NCBI RefSeq assembly: GCF_000758165.1
Contig: NZ_JNUP01000072.1
Span: forward strand, 226,496-290,495
Direction of reading: 5' to 3'
Source: Spirochaeta lutea
Lineage (GTDB): Bacteria; Spirochaetota; Spirochaetia; DSM-27196; Salinispiraceae
Length of the DNA stretch: 64,000 bases
The notes below the pieces were generated by a model that was not told the origin of the DNA, made no database searches, and was given only the letters and a program-made list of their open reading frames with translations. Of this stretch, positions 41,585 through 50,228 are shown piece after piece. Both the position numbers and the translations under genes were made by a program. Numbering within the stretch: the first letter of the stretch is position 1; each line of letters starts with the position of its first letter.

Positions 41585-44122
41585 TTAGTGCGTATCAAGC
41601 TGTGCTGCCACCCAATCAAGTGTCCCCTGACCGGGAACAATGACGGAGGGATCCTTGGATAATTCCCGGTGCGCCCGGGCTTCAGCGATATACACCGGCA
41701 CCCGGGAGCGCTCCGCCTGGGCAACAACGGTACATGGGCCTGTTAGATCCTCCCCGGTCCAAAGATCGATCCAGCGGCCCTCGGGCAGGTAGACCTCCCG
41801 GCTGGTTCTGCCTTGCTCCAAAATCGGCGCGATCAACATAAACCGCCCGAACATGTAGCTGTCTTCTATCTGCCACGCCCGGTCATCATCGTGCCAGGGG
41901 AAAAACAGGGGCTGCATCAGGGGCTGCCGGTTCTCCACAGCCCACCGAGCCTCCTGGACCAGGTAGGGTTTCAGGGCAATACGAAGATAGGCCAGGAATC
42001 GGAACTCCGGAACCACCTCGTCATCCCGCCAAAACTCCGCGATATTCCAGGGGGTCCGGTCTACGATGGGGGTTTTATGGTGATTATACTCCGAGTGGTA
42101 CTGCATGAGGGGCGAGAATACCGCAGCTGCGGCGCTTCTCATGTACAGCTCCGGGTCGGGCAGCGGTCCGGTAAAGCCCCCTATATCCCAACCTATAAAG
42201 GAGATACCGGATAGATTCGCATTGAGCATCGCCCGGATTGTGCCCCGGTAGGCATCCCAGGTGGAATCCTGATCCCCCGACCAATGCATGGGTGTTCGGT
42301 GAGCCCCCCGGTACCCCGCCCTGCTAAAAATGATTCCCCTCTGCGCCGGGGTTGCAGTCCCGGATAGGAACTGGGTATAGGCTTCCAGGTATTCCCGGGG
42401 GAAGGTATTAATCCTAGTGTCCCCAAATCCCCCCGAGGGCGCCGAAACCTCGTACCCCCAAAGATGCTCGCCGCCGTCAGTCTTGAACCCGTCCACCCCC
42501 AGCTCTTCAACCAGGTACCGCCGCCTGGAAAACCACCAATCTCTGGTTTCCTCCAGGGCAAAATCCGGCAATAAGCTGGACCGGAACCAGCCGGGCCGAA
42601 CCCTGTAGTCCGATCCGTCGGCCTCGGTAAAGACAAGCCCCCTTCGTGATGCATGGTTCCAGTCGGCATCTTGCTGAGCATGACCCGCTCCTTGGCCCAT
42701 GTACTTGACCACAGGGATCTGCCATAACACCAATTTCATTCCCGCCTCATGGAGGGAATCTATCATTCCCTTGGGATCGGGCCATAAGCCGGTCTCGGGA
42801 AACCGGTAGTCCCCAAGACGCGGGGGCTGGTTCGGATCCCTCAGGGGAGCAATGCTATCGTTCCATTGGTAGAAGGTCGCCTCATCGCTCCAGGCCTCGA
42901 TAACCAGGACCTCCGCCGGAATATTCAGTTCCTTGGTTTTTGCTACAACCTCAGAAACCCGGGCCTGGCTGTTCCACTCATTTCCGCTCATCCAAGGTCC
43001 GAACACCCAATCAGGCGGCAGGGCCGGGTTCCCCTCCAGGGCGTAGAAACTCTTCAGGATTTCTCCGGGATGCCCGGTTAAGAAGACCAAGGACAACCGG
43101 TTATCGGTTTCTGCCTGGATTGTTAATTGATCCGGCTGGGTGGCACCGAGATCAAAGTCGATGGTCCTGTCACTTTGCAGAAGCAACCCCCATCCGGTGT
43201 TGGTAAAGAGAAAGGGAATCGGCATGTAGGTCTTCAGCTTCTGATTCTTATACTGTTCAAACACCCGGTTTGAAAGGATCTGACCGCGCTGATTGAGCCG
43301 GTTGTACCGCTCTCCAAAGCCGTACACCCTCTCATGCTCCGGACTGGTAAACCTCACCTCCAGGGAGAACAGCCGTCGGTCATCCGGGGTGTAAAAACCC
43401 CGGGCTACCATGGGCCCTGCTTGAGATATAGTACATCCCGTTTCAGTGTCCATTAGGATCACCGAAAAGGGTTCATGTTCAATAATTACACGTACCCCGG
43501 GTTGTTCTGCAATGCTCCTGGGGCTGCCGGTACTCCGGTCTTCGTGCAGAGAAACCCAGGGAAGTACGTCCCCACCAGATAGTCCGGAAACCGGATTGTC
43601 ATCCGATTCAATACTCATACCTGCGTGTACCCCCTGGGGCGTCCGGGTGATAATGAGACTGCTTATGGTATTCCGGGAATTCCTAACTCCCAGTTCCAAA
43701 CTCCCGTCTGGTAGGAACCGGGCATGTTCAAGCCGCTCAAATACCAGGGGTTCCTCTACCCTGAAGGAGAACCACTGAGATTGAACGGTTTCAAACCCGG
43801 TTCTGGCAATAAAGCGGTATGTTAGGGTTCCGCCCTGGGTCACCGGAGGAATACTGCCCTGCCAGGATCTATGGGTCCCGCTATTTCCCACACTGTCGCT
43901 GTCCCCAATACATACACAATGGACGGTATGTACCGTATTACCACCCTCCCAGGCCCACTCCAGATCCATAGTCTCCGCCCCGTCCATGGGCCGAACCTCG
44001 GCACAACAGACCACGGTATCCCCCATTCTTGGCATCCGGGGGATCCGCTCCATGGGCTGTTGGTAGTAGGGCTGGCCGTTGCCCTGGGGAATATGGATGA
44101 TTTCTAGTTGCTTGTTTCCCAT
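41585..44122 (-). CDS. GH31 family enzyme 2
   Basis: An 845-aa GH31 enzyme with an N-terminal beta-sandwich of about 130 residues. The nucleophile is D549 in GVDGFKTDGGEHLWG and the acid/base D617 in HWSGDQDSTW. YGFGERYNRLNQRG and ISFIGWDIGGFTGP also match. The long N-terminal region and KTDGGE motif put it in a different GH31 subgroup from enzyme 1, so the two likely cut different alpha linkages of one substrate. No signal peptide is seen. It is 17 bp upstream of enzyme 1 and follows a hairpin-rich gap after the binding-protein gene. Confidence 0.9.
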   Translation of the reverse strand: MGNKQLEIIHIPQGNGQPYYQQPMERIPRMPRMGDTVVCCAEVRPMDGAETMDLEWAWEGGNTVHTVHCVCIGDSDSVGNSGTHRSWQGSIPPVTQGGTLTYRFIARTGFETVQSQWFSFRVEEPLVFERLEHARFLPDGSLELGVRNSRNTISSLIITRTPQGVHAGMSIESDDNPVSGLSGGDVLPWVSLHEDRSTGSPRSIAEQPGVRVIIEHEPFSVILMDTETGCTISQAGPMVARGFYTPDDRRLFSLEVRFTSPEHERVYGFGERYNRLNQRGQILSNRVFEQYKNQKLKTYMPIPFLFTNTGWGLLLQSDRTIDFDLGATQPDQLTIQAETDNRLSLVFLTGHPGEILKSFYALEGNPALPPDWVFGPWMSGNEWNSQARVSEVVAKTKELNIPAEVLVIEAWSDEATFYQWNDSIAPLRDPNQPPRLGDYRFPETGLWPDPKGMIDSLHEAGMKLVLWQIPVVKYMGQGAGHAQQDADWNHASRRGLVFTEADGSDYRVRPGWFRSSLLPDFALEETRDWWFSRRRYLVEELGVDGFKTDGGEHLWGYEVSAPSGGFGDTRINTFPREYLEAYTQFLSGTATPAQRGIIFSRAGYRGAHRTPMHWSGDQDSTWDAYRGTIRAMLNANLSGISFIGWDIGGFTGPLPDPELYMRSAAAAVFSPLMQYHSEYNHHKTPIVDRTPWNIAEFWRDDEVVPEFRFLAYLRIALKPYLVQEARWAVENRQPLMQPLFFPWHDDDRAWQIEDSYMFGRFMLIAPILEQGRTSREVYLPEGRWIDLWTGEDLTGPCTVVAQAERSRVPVYIAEARAHRELSKDPSVIVPGQGTLDWVAAQLDTH

Positions 44123-44146
44123 TTACGATATCCTTATAATAGAAAC

Positions 44147-44183
44147 GACCCCCGATTACTGCTCGAACCGTATACCGGGGGTC
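44147..44183 (-). other. Intergenic hairpin 1 after binding-protein gene
   Basis: GACCCCCG and CGGGGGTC pair perfectly across a 21-nt loop between the binding-protein and GH31 genes. There is no U-run, so it is a stabiliser or processing element rather than a terminator. Confidence 0.55.
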
Positions 44184-44190
44184 TTGAAGT

Positions 44191-44233
44191 TATTCGGAAT
44201 CAGGCATCTCCCCAGGAGAGCCTGTTCCGAATA
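44191..44233 (-). other. Intergenic hairpin 2 after binding-protein gene
   Basis: A long stem of TATTCGGAA/TTCCGAATA, CAGGC/GCCTG and TCTCC/GGAGA with two single-base bulges and a 3-nt loop. It starts 11 nt after the binding-protein stop and has no U-run. It is probably a 3' stabiliser that keeps binding-protein mRNA abundant. Confidence 0.65.
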
Positions 44234-44243
44234 GCGGAAATTC

Positions 44244-45512
44244 CTACAGCCGGATCCGGGCTGTAGCCTCTTCTTGAGCCAAATCCAGGGCCTCTTTGGG
44301 TGACATCAGTCCGTCGCGAACCTGCTCAATGAGGGTATTCACAATATTGGTGAGCTCGCTGAACTGCTCCAGGGCCGGCGGCTTAACCGCATACTGAAGG
44401 GATTCCACTACAGCAATTTTGTTTTCCGGCGGAGTATCGGAAATGTACTGATCCATGATGGCCGGATCAGCCACGGTGGGCAGTTCCCACTGGGCATCCA
44501 AGCGCAGCTGTACAGCCCGGGGGTCCGATGCCAGGAAGTTCACAAATCGGAAGGTGGCCTCGGGATTCTTGGTGGTAGTGCTGAGTGCAGCCACATTCCC
44601 GAAGAAGTGGGTTGCCTTGGAGGTATTTCCCGGTTCAATCTCGATGCCCCAGGGAAAGTCCACCCGATTTCGAAGATCGGTAAAGGCCCATACCCCGTTT
44701 AACCACATACCCAGCTTACCTTCCACAAAGAGGTCGCCCTCAGGCCGGTTTGCCAGTTGTTCTCGATTCGGCATAACCTCGTGTTTCCACACCCGGTCCA
44801 CCATGTACTGCAGGGTCTCAATATTCTGGGGAGAGTTGATGGTGAATCGGCTGCCATCCTCGGACATCAGGCTGCCGCCGTTCTGCTGAACCACCTTATA
44901 GAACTCCCAAAACTGGATGGGATTAAAGGCGCCCCATACATCATCCCCAAGAGCAGAAATCTTCCGTGCCGCTTCCAGGGAATCATCCCAGGTCCAATCT
45001 GACGTCGGGTAGCCTACCCCGGCCTGATCAAAGAGGTCCTTGTTGTAAATGAGGACAACGGTTGAGAATGACTGGGGTATGGCCATGACCTGGTTGTTAA
45101 AACGAACCGCATCCAGAAGCCCCTCGCCGTAGATGTCCTTACTCATTCCCGTTGAAGCAAACAACTCATCCAGGGGCCGGACCGCACCGCGGATGGCATA
45201 GGCGAGAAACTGCTCCATATTCAGTTCAAAGGCATCCGGAGCGTCCCCCCCGGCGATGCGGGTAACCAGGGTGGTAAAATAGTTGTCACCGTACCCCATG
45301 GATTCCAGCTCAACCTTAATATCAGGATTTTCGGCTTCAAACAGATCCACCATAGCCTGCAGGGTATCCGCGTTCTCCTCTCCCGCGGAAAAGTTTGCGT
45401 AGCGGATTGTTGTAACGCCGCTATCTGCCTCAGAATCACCCCCGGCAAAAACCGGAACGATGAGACCCAACATCAAGAAAACCATCCCGATGGTACGAAT
45501 TCTCAGATTCAT
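44244..45512 (-). CDS. CUT1 extracellular sugar-binding protein 2
   Basis: A 422-aa family 1 solute-binding protein. The signal peptide is IRTIGMVFLMLGLIVPVFAG without a lipobox Cys, so it is a soluble periplasmic protein. The mature part starts GDSEADSGVTTIRYANFSAG and contains the usual AYAIRGAVRPLDELF and LFDQAGVGYPTSDWTWDD. It delivers the substrate of the GH31 enzymes to the permeases encoded upstream. A partial TAGTGCGCA motif lies 44 nt before its ATG. Confidence 0.92.
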   Translation of the reverse strand: MNLRIRTIGMVFLMLGLIVPVFAGGDSEADSGVTTIRYANFSAGEENADTLQAMVDLFEAENPDIKVELESMGYGDNYFTTLVTRIAGGDAPDAFELNMEQFLAYAIRGAVRPLDELFASTGMSKDIYGEGLLDAVRFNNQVMAIPQSFSTVVLIYNKDLFDQAGVGYPTSDWTWDDSLEAARKISALGDDVWGAFNPIQFWEFYKVVQQNGGSLMSEDGSRFTINSPQNIETLQYMVDRVWKHEVMPNREQLANRPEGDLFVEGKLGMWLNGVWAFTDLRNRVDFPWGIEIEPGNTSKATHFFGNVAALSTTTKNPEATFRFVNFLASDPRAVQLRLDAQWELPTVADPAIMDQYISDTPPENKIAVVESLQYAVKPPALEQFSELTNIVNTLIEQVRDGLMSPKEALDLAQEEATARIRL

Positions 45513-45555
45513 ACTCCCTCCTTGTTTTTTACGTTTCCTAGGGAAACGGTCTTTT

Positions 45556-45569
45556 CCTTTTGCGCACTA
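45556..45569 (-). repeat. Partial copy of the TAGTGCGCA motif
   Basis: The minus strand reads TAGTGCGCAAAAGG, identical to the element terminus over 14 bases; the sequence then diverges. It lies between the permease and binding-protein genes. Confidence 0.6.
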
Positions 45570-45589
45570 TCCATGGTTTACACCCTGGA

Positions 45590-46444
45590 TTAGCCCTTGA
45601 TTCCCCCCGAGGCCAGTCCCTTTTCGACATAGCGTTGGCTGATCAGGTACACCACGATAATGGGAACAATGGAAACCAGCGCTCCGGCCATGAGGTAATG
45701 CTGGTAGTTGTAGAATTGGGAGCCCAGATTCGCCAAGCCCAGCTGCAAGGTCCACTTGCTCCTGTCCGAAAGGACAATCAGGGGCCAGAGAAACCCATTC
45801 CACGCCCCCATAAAGTTGAAGAGCCCCATAGTAAAGAGCACCGGTGTGGAAAGGGGTAAAATCACATGGATGAAAATCCGCGGCAGGGAAGCGCCGTCCA
45901 TAATCGCCGCCTCTATGTAGGAATCATGGATGCCGATCATGGTCTGCCTCATAAAGAAGATGGCGAAGGCATTACTCATGGCCGGCAATACTAGAGCGGA
46001 ATAGGTGTTCAGCAATCCTACCGACCGCAGGGTAATAAAGTTGGGGATCATTGTTATAGCCCCGGGGATCATCATGGTGGCGATAAAGAGCTGGAAGAGC
46101 AGTTGCCGTCCCTTAAACTCTATTTTTGCGAAGACAAAGGCCGCCATGGCTGATGTAATCAGGGGGATGAAGGTCAGCAGGGCCGAAACGTAGAAGCTGT
46201 TAAACAACCCGCGGAAAAAATCCAGATTTGCCAGGGTAAACAGGGCCTTGTAGGCGTCCAGACTCGGTTCCTGGGGAATCCAACGAATCGGGATGGTGTA
46301 GATTGCCTCTCTGGACTTAAGACTGGTACTGACCATCCATAAAAAGGGCAGCAAGGCCAGTATCCCGATAACCGACATCAGGAGGTACAGCCCGATCTTC
46401 CGGTAGGTTCGCTGCTGTAGGGTTAGATTCGTATTAAGACTCAT
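45590..46444 (-). CDS. CUT1 sugar ABC permease, MalG type, locus 2
   Basis: A 284-aa permease with six membrane helices and the EAA loop EAAIMDGASLPRIFIHVILPLS. It overlaps the MalF-type permease gene by 11 bp and therefore is coupled to it. It forms the channel with that partner; as in locus 1, no ATPase gene is present. Confidence 0.93.
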   Translation of the reverse strand: MSLNTNLTLQQRTYRKIGLYLLMSVIGILALLPFLWMVSTSLKSREAIYTIPIRWIPQEPSLDAYKALFTLANLDFFRGLFNSFYVSALLTFIPLITSAMAAFVFAKIEFKGRQLLFQLFIATMMIPGAITMIPNFITLRSVGLLNTYSALVLPAMSNAFAIFFMRQTMIGIHDSYIEAAIMDGASLPRIFIHVILPLSTPVLFTMGLFNFMGAWNGFLWPLIVLSDRSKWTLQLGLANLGSQFYNYQHYLMAGALVSIVPIIVVYLISQRYVEKGLASGGIKG

Positions 46445-47327
46445 AGTTCACCCACTTTTTTTCAACCCGGAACTGGATCGCCGTAGCAATCATTATGACA
46501 AACCCGAGAATCCACGCCACCGCCGAGGCATACCCCATTTTGTAGTAGGTGAAGGCATTCCGGTAGACCTGCTCCACGGGAACCCGGGTTGCACCCGCAG
46601 GACCTCCCTCGGTCATGATGTAAATGGATTCGAATACCTGAAACCCCGCAATCACATTGATAACCACCAGCAGAAAGAGGGTCGGGGTAACCAGGGGCAA
46701 GGTTATCCGCCAAAAGCGCTGCATGTATCCGGCACCGTCAATCACCGCCGCCTCGTAATACCCCTTATCAATCCCCTTCAGGGCCGCGAGGAGGATGAGG
46801 GCGTAGTACCCCGTATCCTTCCAAACCGCTGCCAGCACCACCCCGGGCATAGCCCACCGAGGATTATTGAGCCAGCTCGGTCCCTCCACCCCAAAGAATG
46901 CCAACAGGTTGTTAATGAGTCCGTACTGCCCGTGGAGAAGCCAGCGCCAAATCAAGGCAACCGCCACCCAGGACGAGATAACCGGGAGGTAAAACAGCAC
47001 CTTGTACGCCGTTTTCCCCGGAAACTCCCGGTTAAGCAGCAGGGCTTGAATCATGGAAGTAGTTAGTACCAGGGGAATATAGAGAATCAGGTAATACAGT
47101 ACGTGCTTGTACTGGGATACGAAGTCCGTGCCCCCGAGGTACGCGGTAAAATTCCCCAATCCAATAAACTCGATGGCCTCCCGGGGTTTGAGAGGATCAT
47201 AGTTAAAGAGACTGAGCACCAAGGAGTATCCGATTGGATACAGAAAAAAGACAAACAAACTGATGGATGCTGGTGCAAGAAAGAGCCAAATAACCGCCTT
47301 CTGCCCCGGCGAGCCTTTTAATCGCAT
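46434..47327 (-). CDS. CUT1 sugar ABC permease, MalF type, locus 2
   Basis: A 297-aa permease with six membrane helices (first: AVIWLFLAPASISLFVFFLYPIGYS) and EAA loop YYEAAVIDGAGYMQRFWRITLP. It starts 3 bp after the ROK repressor stop, so repressor and importer are on one transcript. Confidence 0.93.
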   Translation of the reverse strand: MRLKGSPGQKAVIWLFLAPASISLFVFFLYPIGYSLVLSLFNYDPLKPREAIEFIGLGNFTAYLGGTDFVSQYKHVLYYLILYIPLVLTTSMIQALLLNREFPGKTAYKVLFYLPVISSWVAVALIWRWLLHGQYGLINNLLAFFGVEGPSWLNNPRWAMPGVVLAAVWKDTGYYALILLAALKGIDKGYYEAAVIDGAGYMQRFWRITLPLVTPTLFLLVVINVIAGFQVFESIYIMTEGGPAGATRVPVEQVYRNAFTYYKMGYASAVAWILGFVIMIATAIQFRVEKKWVNYES

Positions 47328-47330
47328 GGA

Positions 47331-48518
47331 TTATACCTCCAAAGAATTTCCTGCAGCAAAGATCTCCCGGATCGCAAGGGCTGCAACCCCGCGGATCCAA
47401 TCGTCGTTTCCTGGTTGTAGGGGAATAATCTCAACCTCCTCGCCCAACCCGTAGACCGTTCTCTGCCGGACGGCCTCCTGGAGACTCGGCAGGAAGAAGG
47501 GCGCGGCGTTGGCCCGCTCCCCCCCGATGATGATTGCCTGGGGATCGAAGAGATTGATGAGGGTGGACATAGCAATCCCGAGATAGCTCCCGGCCTTCTT
47601 AAAAACCTCCAGCGCCAGGACATCCTGTGCCCGGGCTAACTCAGTTAATTCCTCGGGGCTTACTTGCTTCCCACCCTGAGCCGTGTACCCCTGAACCAGG
47701 GCGCGGTCCGCAGCATAGGCCTCCAAGCAGCCCCTTCGGCCGCAGGCGCACACCGGAGCCGAGGGCTCGGCGGTTACCGTGATATGCCCGATTTCTCCTG
47801 CACCATGGTGGGCGCCGCTGAGCAGGTTCCCGTTCAATACAATGCCAAGCCCGATCCCCTCTCCCACGGAAAGACAGAGAAAGGACTCGAACCGCTTCCC
47901 AGCCCCGAAGTACTTCTCCCCGATGGCGAAGGTATTAACATCGTTCTCAACAAACACCGGCAGCTTAAATCGGTCCTCCAAAAAAGGCCCGATGGCAACA
48001 TTCTTCCAACCGAGAATGGAGCTCTCCAAAACCATCCCCTCGGAAGCTGAGATGCGCCCCCCGAGACCAAGCCCGAGACCGAGAATGGGTATGCCCGGGT
48101 AGGTGGCGCTATGGGCATCAATACTCTCCTGGACAAAGCCGCTAAACCGATCCAGATAGAGGGCGGATTCACTATGTCTTTGGATATCCCGGCTCTGTTT
48201 GCTCAGGATCGCCCCCCGGAGATCCACCGCCGCGCAGGAAAACCCGTCATCCATGAGCTTGAACCCCAAAACCACCCCGGCCTGGGGATTCAGCTGAAGA
48301 AGGATCCGGGGGCGGCCCCCGGTAGAATCACCCTTACCCGTCTCCATGATGATTCCCTGACGGATCATCCGCTCACAAATCAAGGTACAGGTTGACCGGG
48401 TCAAACCCGTAAGCCTGGACAGCTCTACCCGAGAAATCGGTTCATGAACCCGGATGGCATCCAGCACCAGCTTATAGTTGAGCTGCTTAATAAAATCGTT
48501 ATCCCCTGTCCGTTTCAT
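47331..48518 (-). CDS. ROK-family transcriptional repressor
   Basis: A 395-aa repressor of the NagC/XylR/Mlc group. Residues about 20-70 are a winged helix (PISRVELSRLTGLTRSTCTLICERMIRQGIIMETG); about 85-390 the ROK sugar-binding domain (VENDVNTFAIGEKYFG, GAHHGAGEIGHITV) with the zinc motif CACGRRGCLEAY. It is the first gene of locus 2 and probably represses its own operon until a glucose- or xylose-type inducer appears. An inverted repeat at 48553-48569 is a candidate operator. Confidence 0.92.
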   Translation of the reverse strand: MKRTGDNDFIKQLNYKLVLDAIRVHEPISRVELSRLTGLTRSTCTLICERMIRQGIIMETGKGDSTGGRPRILLQLNPQAGVVLGFKLMDDGFSCAAVDLRGAILSKQSRDIQRHSESALYLDRFSGFVQESIDAHSATYPGIPILGLGLGLGGRISASEGMVLESSILGWKNVAIGPFLEDRFKLPVFVENDVNTFAIGEKYFGAGKRFESFLCLSVGEGIGLGIVLNGNLLSGAHHGAGEIGHITVTAEPSAPVCACGRRGCLEAYAADRALVQGYTAQGGKQVSPEELTELARAQDVLALEVFKKAGSYLGIAMSTLINLFDPQAIIIGGERANAAPFFLPSLQEAVRQRTVYGLGEEVEIIPLQPGNDDWIRGVAALAIREIFAAGNSLEV

Positions 48519-48552
48519 GCTTCCCTCGCGAATCAGTACCTACTGTACTTTA

Positions 48553-48569
48553 TTTGTGCGTCGAACAAA
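48553..48569. promoter_or_regulatory. Possible ROK operator
   Basis: TTTGT and ACAAA flank seven bases (GCGTCGA) 35 bp upstream of the ROK start. The symmetry is short, so this is only a candidate. Confidence 0.3.
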
Positions 48570-48673
48570 CATAGTATGGAACGGCTTAATGCTCATGTCA
48601 AGGAAAATATGTTGTCACTATTGAACGAAGTACCCCTACTGTGTCCTAGCAATAGGGATACCCCAGAGGAAAA

Positions 48674-48753
48674 AACCGAGCCTGTTTCGGACTCCTCACC
48701 GACCCAGCCGAGGTTGTACCGGTCTCCCGGGGCCGCATTACGCCTGACCTCCC
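48674..48753. repeat. 80-bp repeat, copy 2
   Basis: 79 of 80 bases match 39061-39140 in the same orientation. Confidence 0.92.
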
Positions 48754-48806
48754 ATCCCGGCATTCCCGTTAAAAACTGCCCCGGAAGCAGAGCACAGGAC
48801 CTCAGT

Positions 48807-48870
48807 TACACCGGGAAGGGATGTTTATCCAGGGAAATCTCTGCCGTTTCAGGGCCGGATAGCCCATGGA
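48807..48870 (-). pseudogene. Fragment of a GH31 gene
   Basis: The minus strand encodes HGLSGPETAEISLDKHPFPV then a stop; GH31 enzyme 1 has HELSGPETAEISLDEHPFPV at the corresponding place (39617-39674). The DNA matches with about five differences in 60. Together with the 80-bp repeat it marks a degraded copy of the 3' end of a GH31 gene with about 0.45 kb deleted in between. Confidence 0.8.
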
Positions 48871-48880
48871 GAGTGAAGCT

Positions 48881-49318
48881 CTACCCCAGCCCCTCCCGGA
48901 ACTCATCCTCGGTATCCCAGATGGACCAGGCGGCCTCCAACAAATGGCCCTGATCGTCCCGGAAGTAGAAATACTTCGCCTCGCCGTTACCAAGAACATG
49001 CAGATCCTCAACCTCTCCGCCCGCCGCAGTCAGGTCCCGGTGGGCCTTCTCGATATCCAGGCAGGCAATGGCCATAACCGGAAAACCCCGGCCGTTCCGG
49101 GACAACTCAAAGCGCTGGGCATCCCTGGTCTCGATGAGCAGCAGGGCCGGAGCATGTTTGTGGGGATGGTGCAACACCGCCAACATGGACCCCCGGTCCT
49201 CAAAGGAATTGATCAACTCGAATCCAAGATTCGCAGTATACCATGCAACCGACTGCTGTAGATCCGTGGTCGGCAGGTACACGTACCCGATCCTGGTACA
49301 ATTTATGGCACGACTCAT
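48881..49318 (-). CDS. Glyoxalase/bleomycin-resistance fold protein
   Basis: A 145-aa vicinal-oxygen-chelate protein (INCTRIGYVYLPTTDLQQSVAWYTANLGFEL, GKYFYFRDDQGHLLEAAWS-like end AKYFYFRDDQGHLLE). The metal or substrate site is only partly conserved, so the activity (glyoxalase, dioxygenase or antibiotic binding) is open. GGAGGTTGCACC precedes the ATG at 49318. First gene of the accessory island. Confidence 0.82.
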   Translation of the reverse strand: MSRAINCTRIGYVYLPTTDLQQSVAWYTANLGFELINSFEDRGSMLAVLHHPHKHAPALLLIETRDAQRFELSRNGRGFPVMAIACLDIEKAHRDLTAAGGEVEDLHVLGNGEAKYFYFRDDQGHLLEAAWSIWDTEDEFREGLG

Positions 49319-49429
49319 GGTGCAACCTCCAGATAATTCGTTATTTGGTAAACCCATTGTACATTCGCCAGTTGTTTGAAGCTCTGGTTTTCCAGGGTGA
49401 TTCGAATGCCCCGGACACCCCAAGGGCCC

Positions 49430-50173
49430 CTACTCGACCTCGGATGGTTCTCCGGCTCCTAGGCGCTCCCGGGATTCCTCCAAGGCCTGAAGGAGGGTCG
49501 GATTATCACCGTGCACTGCCTGAGCCAGTTCCAGGAACCGAACCGCATCCTCCCAGCGCTGGAGCTTGTAGAAGTTGAATCCCTGCAAAAACACCGCATC
49601 GTACACATGCTCAGAATCGGCATCCAGGTACTTCTGGATAGCCGTCTGCAAAAAGTAGGCCGAGGTCTCATACTCCTCCACCTGCTGGAAAATCTCCCCC
49701 ATACCGTAATAGCCCTCGGGATTATCCGGCTCCAGCTCTATAACCTTCTGGTAATTCGCATGAGCATCCCCCAACCTGCCCTGGGCCCGATAGATAAGAG
49801 AGAGGTTCAAATAGGCAACGGTATTGCTGGGCAGAACCTCCAAGGACCGCCCGTACCACTCCTCCGCAGCCTCAAGATTACCCATTCGACGGTAGGCAAT
49901 ACCCAGATGATCCATGGCATCGGTAAACCCCGGATCCATCTGCACCGCCAGAAGCAGCTGTTCCACCGCCCCGTCATAATCACCCTCATGTAAGAGCCGG
50001 GAACCCTCATTATAGAGAACCCTGGCCTCCTCCTGAGAGGTCGGACTGCCCTGGGGCCCCAAAATGAGCTTGGCATCCGGCCCCGGCACCGTCTCGACCA
50101 GCTGCGCACCGAGCACCCCGGTACCCCATAAGAGACCAAGACTCAAGAATACAACCAAAACCCTCGTTTTCAT
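49430..50173 (-). CDS. Exported TPR protein
   Basis: A 247-aa periplasmic or surface protein with signal peptide MKTRVLVVFLSLGLLWGTGVLGAQ-type start and about four TPR repeats (ARVLYNEGSRLLHEGDYDGAVEQLLLAVQMDPGF, AVAYLNLSLIYRAQGRLGDAHANYQKVIELEPD). It is a likely protein-binding scaffold. The start at 50173 follows GGGAGGGTGAGC; the longer frame upstream lacks a signal and is rejected. Confidence 0.85.
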   Translation of the reverse strand: MKTRVLVVFLSLGLLWGTGVLGAQLVETVPGPDAKLILGPQGSPTSQEEARVLYNEGSRLLHEGDYDGAVEQLLLAVQMDPGFTDAMDHLGIAYRRMGNLEAAEEWYGRSLEVLPSNTVAYLNLSLIYRAQGRLGDAHANYQKVIELEPDNPEGYYGMGEIFQQVEEYETSAYFLQTAIQKYLDADSEHVYDAVFLQGFNFYKLQRWEDAVRFLELAQAVHGDNPTLLQALEESRERLGAGEPSEVE

Positions 50174-50204
50174 GCTCACCCTCCCCGGCGTCAATTTCAT
50201 GATG

Positions 50205-50214
50205 TTGCGCACTA
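50205..50214 (-). repeat. Partial TAGTGCGCA motif
   Basis: The minus strand reads TTAGTGCGCAAC, matching only the outer ten bases of the element terminus. It lies in the 55-bp gap before the TPR gene. Confidence 0.4.
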
Positions 50215-50228
50215 AGTAACCAGGTAGA

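Larger units (their letters stand above)
48519..48880. other. Gap with duplicated remnants upstream of the ROK gene
   Basis: This 362-bp stretch holds the candidate ROK operator, copy 2 of the 80-bp repeat, and a GH31 fragment, listed separately. The remaining bases show no reading frame or RNA. Confidence 0.7.

Noticed and set aside
49395-49405. GGTGATTCGAAT as a tRNA T-arm
   Set aside because: No acceptor, D or anticodon stems can be folded around it.
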